A stretch of DNA of 64,000 nt from Symsagittifera roscoffensis (GCF_963678635.1 NC_087070.1:49519467-49583466), one strand, 5' to 3'; positions 11,609-25,077 are shown, numbered from the stretch's first letter. The notes: generated by a model not told the origin, from the sequence alone. Program-made: numbers and translations.

Positions 11609-11675
11609 GTGTGAGTGTACTGGGTGTCCCATGCATTACATCCTGTGCGAAACAGCGGCCTTAACGAACATTTAA
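11609..11675 (+). CDS. C-type lectin domain gene, terminal exon with stop
   Basis: This is the last exon of the CTLD gene. The acceptor is CATTTTTAG|G (AG at 11607-11608). The first base completes the phase-2 codon left by the exon ending at 10857. The frame then reads CECTGCPMHYILCE, which is the conserved CTLD C-terminus (C ... y-I-C-E) carrying the third and fourth structural cysteines, then seven residues and a TAA at 11673-11675. Intron 10858-11608 is 751 bp. The phase match across all three exons is strong support that they belong to one transcript. I see no canonical AATAAA in the first 250 bases after the stop, so the 3' end is not placed. Confidence 0.72.
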
Positions 11676-12940
11676 GAACAACCGAGACCACGACGACAAC
11701 TCAACTGAATTGACCCACATTTCACTTATGGTCCGCTCAAAACAAGCTTCAAAGCGCCGCATTGATGATTTGATCCAAGATATAAAAATGAAATATTAGG
11801 AAAAAGGAAATATTCAGAAATTTGGGTTTATTCTTTGACAGTTTTTGAGCAAAAATTAAAAAGACCCGATTTCAAATATGATTTTGCTACCTTAGCGTAG
11901 CACATACCAGCTTCTTAATATAAAAACCATGATAAAATGTTGTCAAAAACCTATCTGTAACATTTCACCACCGTTTATGTTTTTATTTATAAAAAACAGA
12001 ACATTTGGTTGATTGCCACTACACAACTTTTTTTGTTTTCATGTCTAGTTCTCAATGCTTTTGGTGTTAATGAGGGTTTGAAAATGCTAAGGAGCAATAA
12101 TAAAAAAGCGTCTCAATTTTGGCCGATCAAGTGCGAACGTTTTTTTTTCTTTCATTTCTCAGGTTTCAAGATTTTTAGTTTTGGGCGAACTAAGGGGGAG
12201 AACTCCAGGAATCGTCAGGACTTCAAACGGACACTGGTAAACTCAAACTGATGAATAATCTAGCATTCATAATAAGTTTGGGATGGGTAACTTGACTATC
12301 TAAGTCGACATGAAATAACTTGATCCGATTTTGATCAAAAAAATTTACCTTTAACAATTTTGACTCAATTACTCTCAATGGACATAGAAGTTGCAAATTT
12401 TTTTATTTAACGATTAAAATATTGGATTTTTTTCTTCAGGTTTTTGTCTTTTTCTCTGCAAAGATTGAAGATATAGGATTGATAGTTTAACATAAGCTAT
12501 AAAAAACTATTCGGAAGAAGCTATAGTCGAATCAAATTTTGACATTATTTCTTTTCATTAACAGCCAGTATATCAGAACTACTCGAAATGAGCTTCCATG
12601 GATAATAATCGATTATAACGTGTTTTTTTTTCGGTCTATCTCTCTAAAACTCTACAAAATCGATTAAGATGGATTAAAGATCGATTTCAGTCCAAACAAA
12701 AGAGATGTCAAGTTAAAACAATTCAATCGATTATAATCAATTAAAATGGATTTTAATGGGTTATAATGGATTATAAGTTGTTGTAAAATTGAAAGTGAAT
12801 TTTCCGAAAAATTTTCCGCATACTTGCAAAGCATGAATATTTCAATTAAAACTTTGAGATTTCCGTTTGGCTTGTAAAAGTTGTTGAATTGTATTTTCTT
12901 AATTTCTTTTACGGTTTTTTTTCAATTGTTTCTTTTATGG
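11676..12940. other. Downstream of the lectin gene: no gene seen
   Basis: This may include the lectin 3' UTR (11676 to perhaps 11790). An 80-codon open frame at 12009-12251 has no recognisable domain and is expected by chance in DNA this AT-rich. From about 12600 to 12780 short motifs such as AATCGATTATAA and AAAATGGATTTTAATGG recur, and they recur again near 13490-13540 and 13925-13975. Confidence 0.5.
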
Positions 12941-12944
12941 GGTA

Positions 12945-13290
12945 TCACAACCATTTATCTCCCTTTACCATAACCACCCCAAATGTTACCCCCTTGTACA
13001 CTTTTAATCCACCCTCTCCCATCTTCACTACATCTCGCCTCCTTCTCGATTTTACCCCCAAACACCCCAAGCCCACCTCTACCTCCTAACATCCTTCCAA
13101 TGCGTATTTTCAACGTTTAGATTTATTGAAAATTTTGGAAAACTGCCATGTTGAAGTTGCAGGTGTAGGAAGTATTATGCGTGGAAAGGGGGTTAGGTGT
13201 GGGGGGATGGGGAGGATAAAACATTGAGTTAAATGTGAGGGGATTGGGTAAAAATGGGGGTATTCCACTCGTAAGGGAGTTAAATGGCTG
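12945..13290. repeat. Pyrimidine-rich and purine-rich inverted pair
   Basis: A C/T-rich stretch (12955-13100, many ACCCC) is followed by a G-rich stretch (13180-13290). The reverse complement of the second resembles the first (CTCCCTTACG.. against CTCCCTTTACC.., CATCCCCCCACACC against similar text). This suggests a diverged foldback repeat. It has no coding content: the open frames here are proline-rich by composition only. Confidence 0.45.
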
Positions 13291-13341
13291 CTGGTTATCG
13301 GTTTGCAAACCTTATGTTGGTATATAAGGCATTTACCTTAT

Positions 13342-13415
13342 AGTAAATGTGAGTAGGTTTAGAAACCAAGTAGCAAACCTTAAGTAAATGTGAGTAGGTT
13401 TAGAAACCAAGTAGG
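13342..13415 (+). repeat. Short tandem duplication
   Basis: AGTAAATGTGAGTAGGTTTA and the following GAAACCAAGTAG occur twice in a row, about 39 bp apart, with no change in the shared part. Confidence 0.85.
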
Positions 13416-13537
13416 CAGTGAGTAATGCAGAAAAACCTGCAAATTTTGCAGAAAACTCGGAAATTTTATTTACAGTTTAATCCATCAAAACCCAAAATCC
13501 ATTTTAATAGATTGTAATAGGTTATAATCATTTTAAG

Positions 13538-13844
13538 CAGGGGCCGATTTAGGGGGGGGGGGGCGGGGGGGGGGGGGCGGACGCCTTCTGCCCCTCAGGG
13601 ATTCGACCCCCTGCCGACCCAAAGGGTCCCCCCTTTGATACTTTTTAAGAAATCCATTTTTGGCCGACCAACCCTAAAATTTTTTTCTAAAGGCGCCTTT
13701 GGCGCCAATATATACTAATTTTGATGGGGGACCGCGCGCCGAAAAAACGCAATTTTTCGGTCAAAATTTTCCAAAAAGTGCCTAAAAACGCCTTTTTTGG
13801 CCTGTTTTTTCAAAATTTTTGGCCCCCCTCGAGAAAATCCTAGA
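13538..13844 (-). mobile_element. hAT-type MITE, truncated at its right edge
   Basis: This is the reverse orientation of the 10145 family: CAGGGGCCGATTTAGG, then GGCGGACGCC, the GGCGCCTTTGGCGCC palindrome, and CTCGAGAAAATCCTAG, after which the last terminal bases are missing. No target duplication can therefore be read. Confidence 0.75.
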
Positions 13845-13877
13845 AATAAGTACTTTCAAAAAACTGGATTATGCTGG

Positions 13878-13915
13878 TACCACACAATCGTTGGTAGCTA
13901 AACGATTGTGTGGTA
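13878..13915. repeat. Perfect 15-bp hairpin
   Basis: TACCACACAATCGTT (13878-13892) and AACGATTGTGTGGTA (13901-13915) are exact reverse complements around an 8-nt loop. The hairpin lies just past the truncated end of the hAT MITE. I see no gene nearby whose transcript it could end. Confidence 0.85.
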
Positions 13916-14186
13916 GTTTTTAATTACACGCGATTATAATGACAACATTCTTAACTAAAATGGGTTATATTCAATTATTATCCACAGAACCGCATTGCGG
14001 GTAGTTTCAGTTACTGGAAAAAAAACCCGCATAGATGAAGCCCAACTGACAAAATTGTCAACAGCATGGCTTACCAGAAAATTATTACCGATAAATAATT
14101 TTTTTTATTTGATATTTTGCATCAACAAAATTATGGTTCCATATACCACAGTCCAGTGCTTTAATCCAGAGACAATTTTTTTAAAG

Positions 14187-16440
<2,254 letters not shown>

Positions 16441-16444
16441 AACT

Positions 16445-17256
16445 ATCTTTGTGAAAAAAATAGTATTGAAAGAACAATTTTTTTGTAAAATAAAACAAAA
16501 TTTGTACAATTTCAATTCAATTGTATCGAAACTTCTCAAAACTTTGAAACTGGTCCATTTGATTTATAACGCGAGTTGACAATTTTCAGTATACAATGAA
16601 GTATGCTGTTATAGCTTTGACATACTAATCGGACAACGTCTTAAAATTCTGAAATATTTCTAACCTTGAGACAGTGAAAGTTGTATTTTGAATAGTTTGA
16701 ATAGTTGAAATTCAAACCGAATTTTCAAAACTGCATTCGAAATGTCAAAAAAATGCAAAGCAAAATCATTTGTCTTTTTTCAGATATCAGTTCCTAATAC
16801 AACTTTAAGCTCTCAAGTTCAAAGCAATTTTCATTCAGTAGCAATCTGACATGCAATTTCTTAAAAGAAAAGAATAAATAAAACGACGGCAAAAGGCAAA
16901 CACGAAACTTCAAAGAACTATTTCTAAGTAGTTTCAGCTTGAAGTTCAGAGTTATTTAAAAAATTGAAGACGTTGTCCGAAGTATTTGTTAAATGCTATA
17001 CTATAGATATTGGCTGCGTAACCGTTTACGTTGTTACGTGACAAAAAAACAGTGAACGTTGAATTGAATGAGCAGTCATTAGATCGATATGAGTCTGAAC
17101 AACAATAAATTCTGAGTTCAAAGACAAATTTCAAAAAAATGAGAGCCAGGTTGCTGTACTAATTGAACAAAAACATCTGACTGCAGACATTTCTGCAAAA
17201 CTGACTTGCTTCTTGACTTTTTAAATTTTACCCTTTTTTATTTCAAAAAAATTGAC
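16445..17256. other. No feature seen
   Basis: AT-rich sequence with only short open frames and no recognisable domain, repeat end or RNA structure. Confidence 0.4.
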
Positions 17257-17264
17257 ATCAGCAG

Positions 17265-17564
17265 CAGTAGCGGATTTAGGGAAGGGGGCAGACGCCACCC
17301 CCCCCCCCTCAGCGATTCGACCCCTGTCGACCCAAAGGGTCCCCTTTTGTACTATTTTGAGATATCCAGTTTTGGATGACTGACCTTAAAATTTTTCTAG
17401 GCAATATGAACTAATTTTGATGGGGGAGGATTGCGCCAAAAAAACGCAATTTTTTTGTCTAAATTTCCCAAAAAGTGCATTTTTTGGCCTGTTTTTTGAA
17501 AAAGTTGTCCGCGGCGCAGAAATTTTGGTCAATCTAGGGTCTTTATAGTGGAGATCCGCGCCTG
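17265..17564 (-). mobile_element. hAT-type MITE, complete, 8-bp TSD ATCAGCAG
   Basis: A shortened 300-bp copy in reverse orientation. It starts CAGTAGCGGATTTAGG and ends GATCCGCGCCTG. ATCAGCAG is repeated at 17257-17264 and 17565-17572. No coding content. Confidence 0.85.
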
Positions 17565-17852
17565 ATCAGCAGATAAACTGTTTCAAGAGAACTTCGATTT
17601 TTTTTTCCAATTGTGGAAAGTGTACATTTTGCTAACTCGAGTTGTTTTCTTAACACAGACAAACCTGAACAATCCCGAATAGGTTGTTAAATAAAGTTTT
17701 TCAGTTCTAAGAATTTTAAAAAAATTTTCATGCTTTCAAACGTTTTTCAACACTGTGAAATGCCGCAAAGATTAGGTAAAATCTCATTATTTTGTACTTA
17801 ACTCTTTTAACTTCTAGTTTTTAAGGACTAAATGAAAAGATAGGTTAATAGG

Positions 17853-18065
17853 CAGGGGCGGATTCGACCTCTTATCAATCAAAAAGTCCTCCTTCACTAT
17901 GCTTTAATGACATCCTTTTTTGATCGAAGAACCCTAAAAATCTCCTAAACGCTCCTTGGGCGCCAATACGTACTAGTTTTGAAGGAAAGCGCGCGCCAAA
18001 AAACGCAATTATTTGGTCTAAGTCTTCCAAAAGTGCCAAAAAACGGCATGAAAACACTGCTTTTG
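17853..18065 (-). mobile_element. hAT-type MITE fragment
   Basis: CAGGGGCGGATTCGACC opens a fragment with the family's TTTTTTGATCGA.GAACCCTAAA, GCGCCAATACGTACT and GCGCGCCAAAAAACGC blocks. The far end is lost near the AAAACACTG at 18050. Confidence 0.65.
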
Positions 18066-18416
18066 ATTTTTAGATTGGCTTACTCGTTTGAAGGTATGTC
18101 AACAAAATTCTGTAAAGTCGAATATGGTATCTTATTGAAGATTCCAGAAAAATTCTTCCTACAACAATTTAGACTCTTCCAACTAAATTCTTTTTTTTGG
18201 ATAATATTAAGAAGGAAGATACAATGAAACAACTTTTTTCAAGGTTTTTTTAAATCGTTTTAGTATCACCTGTCGCATGTTTTTTGACAAATTATTTATT
18301 TTGACAGCTTTGGGAGAAAAATTGATGGAGTATTTTGTAGTTCTTACACAGCAACCGGTATTATTTTCTATATCAAGAAAGTACATTCACGCCTGCATAT
18401 TCAGTTTTAATCTATT

Positions 18417-18770
18417 TGTTATACAGCGTATAATAAAGAAACTCATCGTATCAGATAGATCATACAGAGACTAAAACAAGAAACATATTACTATATTGAT
18501 ACAGTTACTCGGCGCTATATATAAATACATATATAACCAGTTGGTATATTTATATAATCTATAGAGATATGTGATAATACGATACTATGTAAAACTAACA
18601 CTCATTATGTACTAGTTCCTATGAGTTCTGACTCTCACATGCTTCGAGGTCAGTTCAAAACAGAAAACAGATTCTCAATAAATAAACTGAATTTAAGTTG
18701 AACAACTCTTTCTTATTTCGGACATCATTCAGAATCTCAATTCAGCTAAAGACTTTCCGTGGGTTTAACA
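18417..18770 (+). repeat. 5' LTR of element B
   Basis: 354 bp, TG...CA. A TATA-like TATATAAAT lies at about 18517-18525 and overlapping AATAAA signals at 18677-18686, as expected for a promoter and a poly(A) signal. Confidence 0.95.
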
Positions 18771-18790
18771 TGGCGCAGCCAGCAGTAACG
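18770..18790 (+). promoter_or_regulatory. Primer-binding site overlapping the gag start codon
   Basis: The PBS begins TGGCGCAGCCAGC at 18771, complementary to a tRNA ending GCGCCA. I do not assign the tRNA. The last LTR base plus TG makes ATG at 18770-18772, in frame with the gag motif at 18842. Confidence 0.75.
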
Positions 18791-21700
18791 AAAAACCCAT
18801 TAGGAATTTCGCCATTCTGACAGAAAGCCTCGGCGGACCCACCAATAGAGTGGGAGAAGTGGAACCAACAGTTATTTCTGGGAATCATTGCAAAAGATGG
18901 AATAGACCTATCGAAACTGCTACAAACCCCCCTGCAGTTAGACGACCCCAAGAACCCGGATATGAACTCCCAATAGATGGGGAAACAAATATACAGATTC
19001 GTGATTGCAACCTTCGTAACCAGGAGAAGAAATTAACATGGGAAAACCAATGTGCACACTTAGATAATCTGGGTCCCACAGTAGACGGCGTCCCATGGGA
19101 CGAGGCGGATATTAAATGTAGAAGTTACATTTATCTGTGTCTGGGAGCTGAAGGCCAAAGAAGAGTGTCACAATATTACCCAGACCTCAGGATACAAGAA
19201 ATTACAACCAGAAACTTCTGGGATCGTCTAAAACGTCTATTTGTAAAGGAACGAAATGTCACCTTCGATAGATATGAAGCGTTTACCCGAAAACAAGGGA
19301 AAATGGAAACACTCGAGCAGTACCACTGTAGTTTAACGGAATTAGTGGTAAAAGGGAACTTCAAATACGTGAATTGTAATGATGGGAGACTTGAAACAGA
19401 AATCATTAGGGACCTTTTCACCGCTAATATGTCCAACGACGAAGTGCAAAAAGACCTTCTGGCAGAAACAAAGACGCCCGATCAAGCATTGGAATTGCTC
19501 ATCCGAAAACAGGGATCAGAACCGAACACAGAAATAACCACAGTAAAAACGGAACCAGTTGGTTTCATAACCAAGAGGGGCAATAACAACAACAACCGTT
19601 ACTCGTCAAGGGGAGGACGACAACGTCAATCACAAAAGCAACGTGGAAATCCCCAGCGACCGTCAACAGAACAAAAACAACAACGTTTCAAATGTGGCAA
19701 TCTTTTTGGACCAGGGCATCTGCAACAATGTCCTGCTAAGGATAAAATATGCAATAAGTGTACCAAACGAGGACACTATGCACGTTTATGTAAACCATCC
19801 GAGGTCAATGCTATCCAAGAAGATCAAACAGCAGAACAGATATCACAGGATACAGACGTAGCTGCCTATGTAAACTACATGCAGGCGGGCGATTTAATTC
19901 CAGATTGGGCACTCGTACATCCGGACGATTCGACTACGAATGCAATTCGTTTCGAAAGCAGAACAGTCAACCAAATTGACGAAATTGATCTCAAAGGACA
20001 CTTAGTGAGGGTTAGATGCGGCCCGAACAACTTAGTGTTTACCGCGGACACCGGATCGCCAACATCCTTCATAAATCAACGGACGGCGAATCTGATAGTA
20101 TCGACGGTAAAATCAGCAAGACGGGTAAAAACAACCGAAACCGATGAGGCAAGCAGAATGGTCTGCTACAATGGATACAAAATTCCATCATTTGGAAGAG
20201 TTGTAGGATGGACCCTCGACCCTCGACTGATAGTTGTGGACGACAAACGAGCAAGTATTCTTGGAAGAAACATCCTACCGCAAATCGGAATCCAACTACA
20301 ACAAAAACCAGCCATTGACAAGGCAAATCAATTAATGCGATATCGGAAGACACAAATTGCTCAGATAAAAAAAACCAACTGGGTGAAGACAACTTATCCT
20401 GGTTTTTGTACAAGAGTCGGTAGAGCCCGTAACCACATGGTGCATACAACATTCCTAAATGAATTTAAAGCTTTGCAACAAAAAGGTAGAAGGATCCCTA
20501 CACACATTCAAGAAAAAGTGGAACAAGAACTTAGATCCCTTATAGATCAAGGGCATATTGTCGAATTGGAAAAATGTAATGATCAGCAATTTATCAGCCG
20601 TATAGTCATTACGGTCAAAAAAGACCAATCGATTAAATTGGCTATGGATTCCAAGCAAATTAATAAAATGATGCATAAGAAAAAGTATCAGATGCCTAAC
20701 ATCGACGTACTACTTGATAATGTCGCTCAATCAGCGCAGCAAGGCCATAATAAGCCAGGTACTACGCTATTTTCAACAATAGACCTTCGGTATGCGTACA
20801 GCCAGCTAAAACTTGACGACGCGACGCGGGAGCAAAGTAATTTTAGCATTATTGGGGGTCATGCAACAGGCACATATCAGTATCAAACAAATTTTTATGG
20901 CCTAACTGATATGCCTGCAGAATTTCAGAAAGCCATCGACCCAACACTGAATAAGGAAAGGGATATATTTGCATTTTTGGATGATATATTAATTATATCC
21001 CACGGAACAAAAGAAGATCACATGAACAAATTAAAACGAATCTTAGACAAGCTGGACGCGGAAAATAAGGCAATATCGCTAGAAAAGAGTAAATTTGAAT
21101 GTGAACAGGTAGAATAGTTGGGGTATGTTATTGATGAATATGACAAAATCCAAATGCAGAAAAAGACAGACGCAATAGTACATCTGAATCATCCAAAAAC
21201 ATTCAAACAATTAAAAAGCGTTATGGGCTCGATACATCACTTCAACAAATTTAACCCTAACCTAGCGCAATTATGCACTCCACTCCGTCCGTTGCTATCT
21301 AATGAAAACAAGTTCCATTTTAAATGGGATGATATTCATGGAAAAGCTTTTAAAAACATATTAGAAGCAGTTAGCAGTATCACTGAAAATCGCTATTTTG
21401 TAAGTGGCCGGGAAACACGTGTGGTTTGTGACGCTAGCCGAGATGGTATCGGATGTGCTCTGGAACAGAAAACTCCGGACAAATGGGCAACTATCGCCTA
21501 TGCCTCAAGATTCCTAAACTCCTGCGAAAACAAATACTCGGTCAATGAATTAGAACTGCTCGCGGCAGTCTGGGCAAAAGATTATTTTAATTACTACTTA
21601 TACGGTAGACGATTTACATTAATTACCGACCATCAAGCCCTAATTAGCGCGCTGCAATGCAACAAAAATAACAAAATTTATAAAAGTAGATTGACCAGAT

Positions 21701-21810
21701 GGATAGACCGACTATTACCATTTGACTTTGATATAAAACATCTCGCGGGTAGCAAAATGAGGCTAATTGATTACATTTCCAGAAATTGCCGACAGAAAGT
21801 AAAAACCTAA
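18770..21810 (+). pseudogene. gag-pol (gag, protease, RT, RNase H) of element B
   Basis: Gag and Pol are in one frame apart from damage. From ATG 18770 the frame meets a TGA at 18818, reads the gag W-E-K-W-N-Q-Q motif (from about 18851) and shifts by 18976 into a 755-codon open stretch (18850-21117). That stretch holds the gag core (Y-L-C-L-G-A-E-G-Q-R-R), zinc knuckles near 19690-19795, the protease D-T-G-S at about 20047, RT motifs D-L-R-Y-A-Y-S-Q (about 20785) and F-L-D-D-I-L (about 20975). A TAG at 21115 splits the RT, and the same frame then continues through RNase H (V-C-D-A-S, Y-S-V-N-E-L-E-L-L, T-D-H-Q-A-L) to 21810. The first zinc knuckle has Arg where its leading Cys is expected. 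Confidence 0.92.
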
Positions 21811-22469
21811 AAGTTATATCGGTTAATACTCATTTCACGTCATTAGACGCGGTAGTTGAACCAAACGAAGAAATCCAATTGGATTTCGCGGGGCGGCTAC
21901 CGGACGAAAATGATAAGGATGTGTACATTCTGGTAGGGGTCGATCGTTTCTCCCGTTTCCCATCAGCCAAAGTAGTCACAAATAATAAGGCGGACACAAT
22001 AATTCGATTTATGCAAACCCACATAGTCAATCATGGGGTTCCACGAAACATACGGTGTGATCAGGCACAAGGGTTTCGGGCGAAAAAATTTATGTTGTAC
22101 TGTAAAGATAATAACATCAAATTTATCTTCGCACCAGTTGATGATCACCGATCTATTGGTATGGTGGAACAACTAATAAGAACTCTAAAAGCAAGACTCT
22201 CGGTTATGAAAATTGATAACCGTAACAAACCATATAAAATTGCATCAGATGTGGCTGAACTTATCAAGACTCTAAGAGTAACACCAATCGCAACAAATAA
22301 AAACAACCCCATTCGAAGCGCATTTTGGCAGAAAACCAAACACGCCGCTAAGCAATATAGCCACATCTCCAAAATCGTCAAATGTGTCATGGGAAAACAC
22401 CAAACTTGCTTGTTTACACCAAAAGCTTCTAAACAAACCAGCACTAACCGCAGAAGCAATGGGGAATAG
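21786..22469 (+). pseudogene. Integrase core of element B, zinc finger largely missing
   Basis: The DDE core is visible: Asp in Q-L-D-F-A-G (about 21880), Asp in R-C-D-Q-A-Q-G-F (about 22055) and Glu in G-M-V-E-Q-L-I (about 22167). The frame differs from RNase H by +2. Only about 30 codons separate the end of RNase H (L-I-D-Y-I-S-R-N) from the start of the core, where the family normally has well over a hundred including an HHCC zinc-binding domain. Most of that domain therefore appears deleted near 21785-21800. The last 25 or so codons before 22469 are probably out of frame: the better continuation is in the frame starting near 22400. Confidence 0.88.
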
Positions 22470-24215
22470 GAATGTAAACAGTGAGGACGAGTTGAAAATT
22501 AATTATCGTCAAAATCAACAGGAACATCAGTTAGTGCCAGACCACATACCATTATCATCAAGGAACACAACCGTCGCCAAGCAAACGGTTGCCGCAGAAC
22601 CAGTAACCCCAACAGCAGCAATGGGGAAAAGGAAGGCAACCACCCCAGCCAAAGACCCGCTGGGATTTGGTGGTTGGGACACAAGTGACGAGGAGTTTGA
22701 CCGTCAGCTATTGCATCGATTTCCTATAGGTGCACACTTACTTTTATCTAATACCGCCTACGATCTAATAAAAGAAAAACGTAAATACCTAAGCGAAAAA
22801 ACAGGCAACGACATAGAAAAAATAAGGACCAGAATTCCTATACGAACCTTGACAGCGTAAGAAAAACAAAATATGGAAAGGGCGCCAGTAGTTTTTCTAA
22901 AAGATCGCTTTAAAGGTCCGCTGGCTAAAATTAACGCAAAACTAGGACAAAAAAACAATCAAACGGCCAGGAAAACAGGCACTATAGCCAGGAAAATAAA
23001 AAAACCAGGTGTTTTTGGGGCGCAGTTTAAAATTTTGGAAAACGGCTGAATCATTAATTACTCACCACACACCGCTTGGGTTTTGGAGGACGGCAAGCAA
23101 CCAAGGGTTATAAGACACGATGACCTCGCTTTTGTGCCGGACCCACGGGTCTACGGAAAGTGCCGCTCAGCAAACCTTAAAGACTTTGTTGCTTATAAAC
23201 ATTTACCCAGACCAAAACCTCGTGTTTCAGTAAAAAGCCCAAAGCAGGACAAATCAAAACAGGCCACCAAGCAAGTGGTACCAGACATCCAAAAGACGAA
23301 GGTCAGCCCGAAAAAACCACCTCCAAAAAACCTGGAACAACTTCTCTCCCAGTCCCGAAATCGACGAGCACTGGGCCATGACGGCCTATTCAAAAGAAGT
23401 AATACAAAAGCAAAAGCTACTTCAGATAATCAAGACACTTCGGCCAAACCAAAACCAACTGGTAAACAAAACTCAGTAAGCAAACTGAAGAAAAGCAGAC
23501 TCGCAAATGCTGATATCGAATTTAAATGCGATACATCTATTTATCTATCGGATACCGATTTTATTCGGAAAACGCCTTCCCTAAAAAGCCAGCTCCTAAA
23601 AGATTGGACACTAAAAAAACGCCAGAGGAGTTTGATCAACAATGTCGCCGCTCAATGAGAAATCGAACCAGTGCGTTGGCCGGAAAACTTGGCAATGCTA
23701 TTCCAATCATCACCATTGAAGCGCAAAGCAGTGACATTCGCAATGTAGTATGTCAAGTAGAAATAATCCCGACACCAGAAAACATCACAAAGGATACAAG
23801 CATCGTCACACCTCAACAAGATCTCCAAGAAGTGATTTCATTGTCATCCTCAGTAGAATGCGTGGAGATTCAGTTGGAATCTGACACACTGGCGAACATT
23901 AGAGCCTGCAGCCAACAAAAGGACACAATCCACAAATACCCAACACAAGCGTGCAATCAGAAAGACAGCCCGACACAAGCGTGCGATCAGAAAGACTCAA
24001 CGAAACCAGCTGCTTCACAACAAAGGGCAATGAGTTCAAGATATGTCATCGACAGACCACCACAGGCCACTATCCCTGATGCCAGTTTCCTGAAAAATTT
24101 TGCTTCAGCGATGAAAATTTTGAAGGAAATCTCGCCAATCAAAAACTCAATGACGGTTCAAAGAGAAAGAGAAACTACGTCGAAGAGCCCTGTGGACAAT
24201 CTACCTTCATCATAA
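22384..24215 (+). pseudogene. Integrase C-terminus and tail of unknown function, element B
   Basis: This returns to the gag-pol frame, with N-K-P-A-L-T-A-E-A and D-E-L-K-I-N-Y, then G-W-D-T-S-D-E-E-F and stops at 22858 (TAA) and 23047 (TGA). Next comes a basic segment, with V-L-E-D-G-K-Q and R-H-D-D-L-A-F-V-P-D around 23075-23145, which looks like the end of a GPY/F-type integrase C-terminal domain. After that there are about 350 codons rich in K, P, S, T and Q with no domain I know. A second frameshift near 23570-23640 moves the frame by +2 (R-R-S-M-R-N-R-T-S-A-L-A), running to TAA at 24213-24215. A T-Q-A-C-[ND]-Q-K-D-S motif repeats near 23943-24000. It is not recognisably an envelope: I see no signal peptide or clear membrane segment. 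Confidence 0.7.
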
Positions 24216-24285
24216 GACACAGCAGATATTCAGCCTAAGACATCAACCGGGGACAAAACCGTAAAGAAAATATAATTTTCTTTCC

Positions 24286-24297
24286 AAAAAGGGGAAA
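24286..24297 (+). promoter_or_regulatory. Polypurine tract of element B
   Basis: AAAAAGGGGAAA directly precedes the 3' LTR, in the expected place for plus-strand priming. Confidence 0.85.
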
Positions 24298-24644
24298 TGT
24301 TATACAGTGTATAATAAAGAAACTCATCGTATCAGATAGATCATACAGAGACTAAAACAAGAAACATATTACTATATTGATACAGTTACTCGGCGCTATA
24401 TATATACATATACAACCAGTTGGTATATTTATATAATCTATAGAGATCTGTGATAATACGATGTAAAACTAAAACCCATTATGTACTAGTTCCTATGAGT
24501 TCTGAATCTCACATGCTTCGAGGTCAGTTCAAAACAGAAAACAGATTCTCAATAAACAAACTGAGTTTAAGTTGAACAACTCATTCTTATTTCGGACATC
24601 ATTTAGAATCTCAATTCAGCTAAAGGCTTTCCGTGGGTATAACA
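24298..24644 (+). repeat. 3' LTR of element B
   Basis: 347 bp. It aligns end to end with 18417-18770, with 12 substitutions and two gaps. Confidence 0.95.
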
Positions 24645-24649
24645 CTATT

Positions 24650-25077
24650 TTGTACTGCCGTTTTTGATAGTTTTTTTTAATAATCATTTAATTTGCTCAC
24701 AGATTTTCACAAGCTTTATCTTGAAACTCTTGGGCGAGCAATCAAAGGCAGCTAGTTTTATCAAAAAATTGACACAAGATAACCAACGGAACAATGTAAA
24801 CTTACATCTATTAAAACCTCACATAAATCTTCTGACTTCACTCATGGGAGTCATATGATTGTTCTACCCATTAATGCGGATTAACAAAACAACTTCTCAA
24901 AATTAAGTTTAACAAAAAACCCTATTAGTGAGGCTTTATGATGAATCAGTTTTCTTGGTCGTAATGTGAACTACTTAAAAAATTCCCCGGAATAAAAAGA
25001 ACGGTTTAAAAATTTAGCTTGATGAGACTTTATCAATTGGTGGTTCATTTCTTCAGCTCTTCGAGTAATTTTGAATG
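24650..25077. other. No feature seen
   Basis: AT-rich spacer between element B and the next hAT MITE, with one 64-codon chance open frame at 24664-24858. Confidence 0.4.

Larger units (their letters stand above)
18417..24644 (+). mobile_element. Ty3/gypsy LTR retrotransposon, complete but inactive (element B)
   Basis: This is a 6,228-bp element. The two LTRs start TGTTATACAG and end AACA. CTATT is directly repeated at 18412-18416 and 24645-24649. The PBS starts at 18771 and a polypurine tract (AAAAAGGGGAAA) lies at 24286-24297. Between them come gag, protease, RT, RNase H and integrase core in Ty3/gypsy order. The LTRs differ by 12 substitutions and two short gaps (2 and 5 bp), about 3.5% in the aligned part, so the insertion is not fresh. 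In-frame stops, frameshifts and an apparent internal deletion make it non-functional. Confidence 0.95.
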
